Shown here in pieces: positions 1-5,522 of a stretch of DNA of 5,576 nucleotides. The position numbers were made by a program, and so were the translations under genes. Source of the stretch: JBJENW01 sp051880395 (GTDB lineage Bacteria; Bacillota; Clostridia; Lachnospirales; Lachnospiraceae); NCBI GenBank assembly GCA_051880395.1, contig JBJENW010000379.1, positions 1 to 5,576 on the forward strand, read 5' to 3'. The notes below the pieces were generated by a model. That model was given only the letters and a program-made list of their open reading frames with translations, ran no database searches and was not told where the DNA came from. How positions within the stretch are numbered: the stretch's first letter is position 1; each line of letters opens with the position of its first letter.

Positions 1-316
1 CCGTAACACTTAAAAAATCCTGAATGTTCAGCATGATCACGTTATACTGATTCAGATATTTTCTGTAATCCTCACTCTCTGCAATCTTATATGGTGCAAA
101 TAGCTCTGATGAATCACAGTCTTTTCCATAATAGGCTGCCAGCATATACGCCGCCATGGATTTCCCGAATCTTCTTGGACGACTGATACAGATAAATTTT
201 TGCGGTGTTCTGATACACTTATTCGTATTTTCTATTAATTTTGTTTTATCTACATATATTTCTGCCCGAACGGTCTCCTGAAACATACCGTTTCCCGGAT
301 TTAAATAAATACCCAT
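1..316 (-). CDS. B2: AAA-ATPase-like/PD-(D/E)XK family protein, N-terminal part, cut by window edge
   Basis: This is the first 105 codons of a B-type AAA-ATPase-like protein (PF09820); the rest lies beyond the left edge. The start is the ATG at 316-314, with an AAGGAG ribosome binding site 8 nt upstream. The protein opens MGIYLNPGNGMF, followed by the family's YVDKT motif near residue 21 and a Walker A-like loop RPRRFGKS near residues 45-52. As is usual in this family, the first glycine of the classical P-loop is replaced. After the segment ending in KIAES, where B1 is broken, this copy continues in frame with a Tyr- and Asn-rich stretch ending in NIQDFLSVT. It therefore lacks B1's deletion at that point. 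It follows A2 by 73 bp with no terminator, which suggests co-transcription. Whether the remainder is intact cannot be seen. The family assignment is firm; the cellular function is unknown. Confidence 0.88.
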   Translation of the reverse strand, partial: MGIYLNPGNGMFQETVRAEIYVDKTKLIENTNKCIRTPQKFICISRPRRFGKSMAAYMLAAYYGKDCDSSELFAPYKIAESEDYRKYLNQYNVIMLNIQDFLSVT

Positions 317-324
317 GCTTTTTT

Positions 325-332
325 CTCCTTCC
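325..332 (-). promoter_or_regulatory. Ribosome binding site of B2
   Basis: The minus strand reads GGAAGGAG, with 8 nt (AAAAAAGC) before the ATG at 316. This site fixes the start of B2, and an identical site precedes B1. Confidence 0.85.
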
Positions 333-389
333 TATCTTGTATGCAATTCTGCAACTCTGTTAGTGTCCACTCCTTCGTACACATCCGAT

Positions 390-2078
390 TCATCCCTTTT
401 GCACCATACAGGTTTTTTCACAGAAACAGATTCCATACTTTATGATCTTTTGGTAACCCTTATCCAGAAACGGCTCTGCGTATGCTTTTTCCTCGATCTG
501 GGCGAGTGCCGCCTGACAGCCTTCTGCCATCTCTGTGAATTTCTTACAGATTTTAAATTCCATCAAGATCACCGGCTCTTCCTCGTCATACGGCACAAGC
601 GCCAGATCCGGTCTGCCGTTTCCGTATTCCCGGTTTGATCGCATCGTATAATCCGGCAGTGCCGCAAAAAAGCCGACCATGATCCCATGATAAAACGCCT
701 CTTTCTTATCGTGATAACTGATCGTACGCCTCAGATGCTGTTTTAAAAATTTCTGCATACTGCTGCTGTCTCCGGAAAGTACTGACTGATAAAAGGCTGA
801 AAAATCGATCGCCTTCACCTGCCTGTCAAACCATTCCCGGATCGTATCCTCGTAAATGGTCAGAACTTCATCATTCGGAATCGACATTGTCAGATATATT
901 TTTCGGTTTTCAAACCGTCTGCTCTCCACTTTCAGATACCCTGTAAAAAACAGGAAATTCCACAGATTATCCTTTGATTTATGGATATCTGCATAGGTGA
1001 TATCCTCATGCACCGGTTTTTCAATTGTTTTTCCATCGATCAACTGTTCGATTTCATCTTTCGTATCGCTGTCTGCCTCTTCAACCAGCTCGCGGATAAT
1101 ACTGTTTGAGGATGTGTTCGACCAGTATGGCTTTGGAAATGCCTGCGTCTCGGATGTTGCTGTTTTTACATAATTGATAATACTCCACGGATTATATACT
1201 TCTATTTCTCCGAACAGATATCCGTCATACCACTGCTTGACCTCCGGCAGCTTTTCTTCCAGATTGTACGCTTTTAACATCTGCTCTACTTCCGTTTCAG
1301 TAAAGCCGAAGTACTCCGCATAATTGTTGCTCAGAATCGAATTGATCTCCAGATTATTCAGTCCGGTAAAAATGGATTCCTTACTGATGCGCAGACATCC
1401 CGTCACGATTGCAAACTCCAGTGCATCGTTTGTCTTTAACGCAGACTCAAACAGGGAACGGATAAAATCGATCATCTGCTCGTAAAAATCCCTGAAATAG
1501 GCATTCTCTAACGGTACATCATATTCGTCGATCAGGATGATCGCATTTCTTCCGTGATATTTTTTGAGAAAAAAAGATAACTGCTTCAGTGCTGTCGCAT
1601 ACACATTCGGTTCCGCTTTCTTTGCTAAAATCTCGCGGTAACTTTTCTTCTCTTCCTCCGATAATTTATCTCCGTTTAACACATATTTGTGCCGATCGAA
1701 CTCGTATATGATCTCATCCCTCAGACAGCCGTATGCCATCTGAAAATCCGGCTGTTTCGCTGATTTCAACGACAGCTTGATGACCGGATACTGCCCCTGT
1801 TCGGATGTATACTTCTCTCCCGCATCCATGATCTTTTTTCCAATGAAATACCGGCTGTTGTCGATTTTTTCTCCGCTGTAAGTCCGTTCATCCTCAAAAA
1901 AAGTCCGAACCATACTCAGTGTCAGCGTCTTTCCAAATCGTCTCGGGCGGGTAAACAGGTTTACTTTACTCGCCTGATCGATCAGCTCTTTTATCATCAG
2001 GGTTTTATCTATATAATACGCATTTTTCTCTACAAAATCTTTGTAATTCTCTGCTCCGATCGCAATGGGTTGTTTCAT
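390..2078 (-). CDS. A2: AAA-ATPase-like protein with C-terminal PD-(D/E)XK nuclease domain
   Basis: A complete 562-aa protein, a usual length for this family. The start is the ATG at 2078 because AGGAGG lies 8 nt upstream. A TTG nine codons further up would keep the frame open but sits inside the hairpin. The N-terminal AAA-ATPase_like domain (PF09820, about residues 1-300) has YYIDKT at 21-26, Walker A-like RPRRFGKT at 44-51 and Walker B IILIDEYD at 180-187 (Asp184, Glu185). It also has TGCLRISKES at 226-235, a plausible sensor segment, and QWYDGY at 282-287. The C-terminal PD-(D/E)XK domain (PF08011) keeps a plausible active site: Glu484, Asp491 in GRPD, and Glu507/Lys509 in EFK, followed by a Gln-containing helix at about 522-527. 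No signal peptide or membrane segment is evident, so it is probably cytoplasmic. The domains suggest an ATP-dependent nuclease or a regulator with a nuclease fold; activity is inferred. It differs from A1 mainly in two blocks. Confidence 0.93.
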   Translation of the reverse strand: MKQPIAIGAENYKDFVEKNAYYIDKTLMIKELIDQASKVNLFTRPRRFGKTLTLSMVRTFFEDERTYSGEKIDNSRYFIGKKIMDAGEKYTSEQGQYPVIKLSLKSAKQPDFQMAYGCLRDEIIYEFDRHKYVLNGDKLSEEEKKSYREILAKKAEPNVYATALKQLSFFLKKYHGRNAIILIDEYDVPLENAYFRDFYEQMIDFIRSLFESALKTNDALEFAIVTGCLRISKESIFTGLNNLEINSILSNNYAEYFGFTETEVEQMLKAYNLEEKLPEVKQWYDGYLFGEIEVYNPWSIINYVKTATSETQAFPKPYWSNTSSNSIIRELVEEADSDTKDEIEQLIDGKTIEKPVHEDITYADIHKSKDNLWNFLFFTGYLKVESRRFENRKIYLTMSIPNDEVLTIYEDTIREWFDRQVKAIDFSAFYQSVLSGDSSSMQKFLKQHLRRTISYHDKKEAFYHGIMVGFFAALPDYTMRSNREYGNGRPDLALVPYDEEEPVILMEFKICKKFTEMAEGCQAALAQIEEKAYAEPFLDKGYQKIIKYGICFCEKTCMVQKG

Positions 2079-2086
2079 TTTGCCTT

Positions 2087-2092
2087 CCTCCT
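2087..2092 (-). promoter_or_regulatory. Ribosome binding site deciding the A2 start
   Basis: A perfect AGGAGG on the minus strand ends 8 nt before the ATG at 2078. It argues for the 562-aa start over the upstream in-frame TTG at 2105, which would give 571 aa. Confidence 0.88.
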
Positions 2093-2103
2093 GTCTTGGT
2101 AAC

Positions 2104-2139
2104 AAAAAACCGCTATACTATTTTTAGTATAACGGTTTT
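2104..2139 (-). terminator. Hairpin with U-tract between B1 and A2 (terminator or attenuator)
   Basis: The arms 2106-2120 and 2125-2139 form a 15-bp stem with a 4-nt loop. The one imperfect position is a G-U pair in the minus-strand RNA. On that strand the stem base is followed by a run of T (2109-2104), giving an intrinsic-terminator shape 52 bp past the B1 stop. Its base is only 25 nt from the A2 ATG, so a complete terminator here would leave A2 with almost no room for its own promoter downstream. It may act as an attenuator, a leaky terminator or a 5'-end mRNA structure. An identical copy lies upstream of A1 (5435-5470). Confidence 0.7.
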
Positions 2140-2154
2140 GCAAACGAAACGCAA
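2126..2154 (-). promoter_or_regulatory. Possible promoter for A2, overlapping the hairpin
   Basis: On the minus strand TATACT (2131-2126, five of six matches to the -10 consensus) is preceded by a 17-nt spacer and TTGCGT (2154-2149), a weak -35. Transcription would begin inside the distal arm of the dyad, about 40 nt before the A2 ATG. The dyad covering the -10 could also be an operator. This is inferred from sequence only; the -35 match is poor. Confidence 0.35.
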
Positions 2155-2191
2155 TTTGTTTCCACTCTTACGATTTGACAACTCGATGCGA

Positions 2192-3400
2192 TCATTCCCG
2201 TTCCCATTGTTCGATCACGCAGCTGTGTTTCTTACTGTCTTTTTCATAATTGATTCCCACCAAGAGCAGATTTCCGTGGTACTCTTTCAGTTTCTCCGGA
2301 TACCGCTTTTCCTTGATCTGTGCGATCGCACCTTCTGCCGATTTGTCGTACTTTAACTCTACGACCAGTGCCGGTTTTTCGGAGTATTTTTTCGGAAGAT
2401 ATACCATATCGGCAAACCCTGTCTCCGTTCCACTCCGGTCGGTGCAGAACAAACGTCCCCCGGACGTTTTGCACCCAGAAGGAAATTCTCGAATCTGTTC
2501 GTATTCTTTCATGGCATTATAATACGCCAGCGCGATGACACAGCTCAGGGAATTTTCATCGTTATAGGTCAGAATCGATGTGTTTTCGCTGTGCGCTTCG
2601 TCGAGCAGTTTCGCCACTGTATCCGCATCCTGATTCCATGTTGCTTCTAAGAGTCGGTCGGATTTTTCCAGTGCTGCGATCACATCTTTCCAGCGTTCTC
2701 CTTCGATCGCATTATGAAATTCTCCGCGAATCTCCATGTTGGGAATAAATACGGCCGACTTTTCCATATCAAACGCCAGATAGCCGAGATGCACCAAAAG
2801 CGTCAGCACATCATCTTTACTGGCAAACGTGGTCATATCATTCTGAAATCTTTTCGTATTGATCACAATGTGTTCTCCCGCCAGCATCTTTACGATCGCA
2901 TCTTTTAATCCATCGTAATTCAGATCCAGATAAATTTTTAATGCATCATACGTCTCGGTCTGGGTCCAGTAGCTGGAAAAATGCTTTCTGCGAATACTGT
3001 CCACCACAGATTTCGGGTTGTAAATATGGAGATTCCCTGAAAACTGATACCCGTCATACCAGCTTTTCATCGTATCAAAATCCATTTGATACGTCTCACA
3101 CAGATCCTTTACTTCCTGTTCGGTAAACCCGATAAATTCCGCATAATCAGCCGGCTCTGTCATGGAATATTCGTCAAACATGTTTAGTGCGGAATGCGTT
3201 CCATATTTCTTGATTGGCAGAATTCCCGTCATATAGGCAAGCGCCACATATGCTTTATCTTTCAATAGATTTCGAATGAAGTCCAGATATTTTTTCTGGT
3301 CCTCTGCTGTATATGCCCGATCACGTAGGATACAATCCCACTCGTCGATGATAAAAATAAATGTTTCCTGCGTTTTACTATAAATTTTATTCAATGCCAT
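2192..3400 (-). CDS. B1 C-terminal fragment: Walker B region plus PD-(D/E)XK nuclease domain
   Basis: This is a 402-aa open frame from the ATG at 3400, one base beyond the stop of the 81-aa upstream frame. The frame stays open further up (to a TTG at 3499), but that part is merely the out-of-frame reading of the 81-aa fragment. It begins MALNKIYSKT and runs straight into Walker B FIFIIDEWD (residues 14-22), so it lacks the P-loop. Next come TGILPIKKYGTHS (58-70) and SWYDGY (113-118), both typical of PF09820. The C-terminal nuclease fold has Glu305, Asp331 and Glu348/Lys350 (ELK), followed by Gln361 in the AIAQIKEKRYPE helix. The spacing from Glu305 to Asp331 is 26 residues, against 7 in A2, because of an extra segment (about 309-326) containing a palindrome. 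ATP binding through this fragment alone is unlikely. Expression by translational reinitiation is possible but unproven, since no good ribosome binding site precedes the ATG. Confidence 0.6.
   Translation of the reverse strand: MALNKIYSKTQETFIFIIDEWDCILRDRAYTAEDQKKYLDFIRNLLKDKAYVALAYMTGILPIKKYGTHSALNMFDEYSMTEPADYAEFIGFTEQEVKDLCETYQMDFDTMKSWYDGYQFSGNLHIYNPKSVVDSIRRKHFSSYWTQTETYDALKIYLDLNYDGLKDAIVKMLAGEHIVINTKRFQNDMTTFASKDDVLTLLVHLGYLAFDMEKSAVFIPNMEIRGEFHNAIEGERWKDVIAALEKSDRLLEATWNQDADTVAKLLDEAHSENTSILTYNDENSLSCVIALAYYNAMKEYEQIREFPSGCKTSGGRLFCTDRSGTETGFADMVYLPKKYSEKPALVVELKYDKSAEGAIAQIKEKRYPEKLKEYHGNLLLVGINYEKDSKKHSCVIEQWERE
2441..2475. repeat. Interrupted palindrome inside the B1 nuclease domain
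   Basis: On the plus strand GGTGCA (2441-2446), a 4-nt GAAC interruption and AAACGTCC (2451-2458) are followed by a CCC loop and then GGACGTTT plus TGCACC (2462-2475). Without the 4-nt interruption this would be a perfect 14-bp inverted repeat around a 3-nt loop. It is translated in frame as residues 309-320 of the 402-aa fragment. It coincides with extra residues between the catalytic Glu and Asp that the A proteins lack. This looks like a small inserted palindromic element, but no target duplication is clear and I cannot search for other copies. Confidence 0.65.
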
Positions 3401-3401
3401 A

Positions 3402-3647
3402 CTAAGACTCTGCAATCTTGTATGGTGCAAACAGCTCTGAAGAATCGCAGTCTTTTCCATAATAGGCTGCCAGCATATATGCCGCCATGGATTTTCCAAA
3501 TCTTCTTGGACGGCTGATACAGATAAATTTTTGCGGTGTTCGGATACACTTATTCGTATTTTCTATTAATTGTGTTTTATCTACATATATTTCTGCCCGA
3601 ACGGTCTCTTCAAACATACCGTTTCCCGGATTTAAATAAATACCCAT
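3402..3647 (-). CDS. B1 N-terminal fragment with Walker A-like loop
   Basis: This 81-aa open frame starts at the ATG at 3647, with GGAAGGAG 8 nt upstream, and ends at TAG (3404-3402). It matches the first 81 residues of B2 almost exactly; visible changes include Glu for Gln after MF near residue 13 and Gln for Lys after YVDKT. It holds the YVDKT motif and the Walker A-like RPRRFGKS loop (45-52). It stops at KIAES, right where the deletion begins. As a free peptide it would contain a P-loop but no Walker B, so it is unlikely to work as an ATPase alone. It lies 73 bp downstream of A1 and is probably co-transcribed with it. Confidence 0.65.
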   Translation of the reverse strand: MGIYLNPGNGMFEETVRAEIYVDKTQLIENTNKCIRTPQKFICISRPRRFGKSMAAYMLAAYYGKDCDSSELFAPYKIAES

Positions 3648-3655
3648 GCTTTTTT

Positions 3656-3663
3656 CTCCTTCC
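3656..3663 (-). promoter_or_regulatory. Ribosome binding site of B1
   Basis: GGAAGGAG on the minus strand lies 8 nt before the ATG at 3647 and is identical in sequence and spacing to the B2 site. It shows that translation initiation at B1 has not decayed even though the gene is broken. Confidence 0.85.
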
Positions 3664-3720
3664 TATCCTGTATGCAATTCTGCAACTCTGTTACTGTCCG
3701 CTCCTACATACACATCCGAT

Positions 3721-5409
3721 TTATCCCTTTTGCACCATACAGGTTTTTTCACAGAAACAGATTCCATACTTTATGATCTTTTGATATCCCTTATCCAGAA
3801 ACGGCTCTGCGTATGCTTTTTCCTCGATCTGGGCAAGTGCCGCCTGACAGCCTTCTGCCATTTCTGTAAATTTCTTACGGTATTTAAATTCAAACAGGAT
3901 CAGTGGCTTTCTCGGATTATACGGGCGCAGCACCAGATCCGGTCTGCCGTTTCCATATTCCCGGTTTGATCTCATCTCATAACCGGATATTCCACCGAAA
4001 AGTCCGATCATCACGCCATGGTAAAAGTCTTCCTTTTTGTCATGATAGCTAATACTTTTTTCCAGAAGGTCACTCAGAAATGTTTCCGTCTGCTCTTCAT
4101 CTCCGCTTAAAACAGCCTGGTAAAATGTTTCCACATCAAGCGTTTTCTTATAATTGCCGAACCATTCCCAGATCGTATCCTCATAGATGGTCAGGACCTC
4201 ATCATTCGGTATCGACATCGTCAGATAGATTTTCCGGTTTTCAAATCGACTGCTCTCCACTTTCAGATACCCTGTAAAAAACAGGAAATTCCACAGATTA
4301 TCCTTTGATTTATGGATATCCGCATAAGTGATATCCTCATGCACCGGCTTTTCAATTGTTTTTCCACCGATCAACTGTTCGATTTCCTCTTTCGTATCGC
4401 TGTCTGCCTCTTCAACCAGCTCGCGGATGATACTGTTTGAGGATGTGTTGGACCAGTATGGTTTTGGAAATGCCTGCGTATCGGATATCGCTGTTTTTAC
4501 ATAATTGATAATACTCCATGGATTATACACTTCCGTCTCACCGAACCGGTATCCGTCATACCACTGCTTCACCTCGGGCAGCTTGTCTTCCAGACCGTAC
4601 GTTTTCAACATCTGCTCTACTTCGGTTTCGGTAAAGCCGAAGTACTCGGCATAATTGTTACTCAGAATCGAATTGATCTCCAGATTATTCAGTCCGGTAA
4701 AAATGGATTCCTTACTGATGCGCAGACATCCCGTCACGATTGCAAACTCCAGTGCATCGTTTGTTTTTAGCGCAGACTCAAACAGCGAGCGGATAAAATC
4801 AATCATGTGCTCGTAAAAATCTTTGAAATAGGCATTCTCTAACGGGACATCGTATTCATCGATCAAGATGATTACATTTTTTTCATGGTATTTTTTTAAG
4901 TAAAAGGATAACCGCTTTAATGCCGTCTCATATTCCCCCGGTTCTGCCGTTTTATCCAAAATTTTTCGATAGTTTTCTTTGTCTTCCTCTGCTAACTTAT
5001 CCGATTCCAGTACATACCGGTGTCTGTCAAACTCGTCAATGATCTCATTTCTCAGACAGTTATATGCCATCTGAAAATCCGGCTGTTTCGCACACTTCAG
5101 CGACAGCTTGATGACCGGATACTGCCCCTGTTCGGATGTATACTTCTCTCCCGCATCCATGATCTTTTTTCCAATAAAATACCGGCTGTTGTCAATTTTT
5201 TCTCCGCTGTAGGTCCGCTCATCCTCAAAAAAGGTTCGTACCATACTCAGCGTCAACGTCTTTCCGAATCGTCTCGGGCGGGTAAACAGATTTACTTTAC
5301 TCGCCTGATCGATCAGATCTTTCATCATCAGAGTTTTATCTATATAATACGCATTTTTCTCTACAAAATCTTTGTAATTCTCTGCTCCGATCGCAATGGG
5401 TTGTTTCAT
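3721..5409 (-). CDS. A1: AAA-ATPase-like protein with C-terminal PD-(D/E)XK nuclease domain
   Basis: A complete 562-aa paralogue of A2, aligned to it without gaps. The start is the ATG at 5409 with AGGAGG 8 nt upstream. Key residues match those of A2: YYIDKT (21-26), Walker A-like RPRRFGKT (44-51), Walker B IILIDEYD (180-187), QWYDGY (282-287), and nuclease Glu484, Asp491 (GRPD), Glu507 and Lys509 (EFK). The catalytic set therefore looks intact in both copies. Differences cluster in about residues 106-201, between Walker A and Walker B, and about 418-511, the front of the nuclease domain. Residues 1-105, 202-269 and 512-562 are almost or fully identical. B1 follows by 73 bp without a terminator, suggesting an A-B transcription unit. 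The biological role is unknown; the protein is probably cytoplasmic. Confidence 0.93.
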   Translation of the reverse strand: MKQPIAIGAENYKDFVEKNAYYIDKTLMMKDLIDQASKVNLFTRPRRFGKTLTLSMVRTFFEDERTYSGEKIDNSRYFIGKKIMDAGEKYTSEQGQYPVIKLSLKCAKQPDFQMAYNCLRNEIIDEFDRHRYVLESDKLAEEDKENYRKILDKTAEPGEYETALKRLSFYLKKYHEKNVIILIDEYDVPLENAYFKDFYEHMIDFIRSLFESALKTNDALEFAIVTGCLRISKESIFTGLNNLEINSILSNNYAEYFGFTETEVEQMLKTYGLEDKLPEVKQWYDGYRFGETEVYNPWSIINYVKTAISDTQAFPKPYWSNTSSNSIIRELVEEADSDTKEEIEQLIGGKTIEKPVHEDITYADIHKSKDNLWNFLFFTGYLKVESSRFENRKIYLTMSIPNDEVLTIYEDTIWEWFGNYKKTLDVETFYQAVLSGDEEQTETFLSDLLEKSISYHDKKEDFYHGVMIGLFGGISGYEMRSNREYGNGRPDLVLRPYNPRKPLILFEFKYRKKFTEMAEGCQAALAQIEEKAYAEPFLDKGYQKIIKYGICFCEKTCMVQKG

Positions 5410-5417
5410 TTTGCCTT

Positions 5418-5423
5418 CCTCCT
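5418..5423 (-). promoter_or_regulatory. Ribosome binding site deciding the A1 start
   Basis: AGGAGG on the minus strand lies 8 nt before the ATG at 5409, identical to the A2 site. It favours the ATG over the in-frame TTG at 5436 that lies at the edge of the hairpin. Confidence 0.88.
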
Positions 5424-5434
5424 GTCTTGGTAAC

Positions 5435-5470
5435 AAAAAACCGCTATACTATTTTTAGTATAACGGTTTT
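5435..5470 (-). terminator. Hairpin with U-tract between B0 and A1 (terminator or attenuator)
   Basis: This is an exact copy of the 2104-2139 hairpin: 15-bp stem (arms 5437-5451 and 5456-5470), 4-nt loop and a T-run on the minus strand. It comes 52 bp after the stop of B0 and 25 nt before the A1 ATG. Its recurrence shows it is a standing part of each array unit, either ending the preceding A-B transcript or controlling entry into the next A gene. Confidence 0.7.
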
Positions 5471-5485
5471 GCAAACGAAACGCAA
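5457..5485 (-). promoter_or_regulatory. Possible promoter for A1, overlapping the hairpin
   Basis: The same TTGCGT, 17-nt spacer and TATACT arrangement as upstream of A2 is found on the minus strand, with the -10 at 5462-5457 and the -35 at 5485-5480. The -10 is good and the -35 is weak. It is inferred only; the two copies are identical, so conservation gives no independent support. Confidence 0.35.
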
Positions 5486-5522
5486 TTTGTTTCCACTCTT
5501 ACGATTTGACAACTCGATGCGA

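Larger units (their letters stand above)
77..2245. repeat. Tandem repeat unit, copy 2 (B start, A gene, hairpin, B end)
   Basis: This stretch aligns to 3408-5576 at a constant offset of 3331 bp with no net indel. It covers the start of B2, the A-B gap, all of A2, the hairpin region and the end of B1. Perfect identity runs for at least 244 bp at its right end (2002-2245 with 5333-5576) and for 104 bp within A (1330-1433 with 4661-4764). Homology stops at position 77 only because B1 carries a deletion there. Confidence 0.92.
2192..3647 (-). pseudogene. B1: B-type AAA-ATPase-like/PD-(D/E)XK gene broken by internal deletion and frameshift
   Basis: The whole locus corresponds to one B-type gene with the same start and ribosome binding site as B2. 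Reading from the start, identity with B2 ends at position 3408 (B2 position 77). From there B1 jumps into sequence just before its Walker B strand, in a different frame. The residues normally linking Walker A to Walker B are missing; from family proportions I estimate roughly 55-65 codons. The total deletion is not a multiple of three. The two remaining reading frames are listed separately. Both halves otherwise look free of random stops, so the lesion is either recent, tolerated, or an assembly error between near-identical tandem copies. Confidence 0.75.

Noticed and set aside
317..389. Terminator or promoter in the 73-bp A-B gap
   Set aside because: Only the ribosome binding site and a weak TGCA-based symmetry are present. 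There is no stable stem with a T-run and no well-spaced -35/-10 pair.
315..638. Plus-strand 107-codon frame, with a similar one at 3646-3969
   Set aside because: It is antisense to the A 3' end and B start. It is conserved only because the unit is duplicated, has no ribosome binding site and shows no recognisable domain.
2076..2105. TTG start at 2105 giving a 571-aa A2 (and 5436 for A1)
   Set aside because: The TTG overlaps the hairpin T-run and lacks an upstream ribosome binding site, whereas the ATG nine codons later has AGGAGG at 8 nt.
2244..2474. Minus-strand 76-codon frame inside the B1 3' region
   Set aside because: It is an alternative frame of the nuclease-domain coding sequence without a ribosome binding site or family match.
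3401..3499. TTG start at 3499 extending the B1 C-terminal frame to 435 aa
   Set aside because: The added 33 residues are the shifted reading of the KSMAAYM to KIAES coding sequence, so they are not a natural part of the protein.
5020..5433. Plus-strand 137-codon frame
   Set aside because: It lies antisense to the well-supported A1 N-terminal domain. Its hydrophobic, Phe/Leu-rich composition is typical of the reverse strand of a charged protein.
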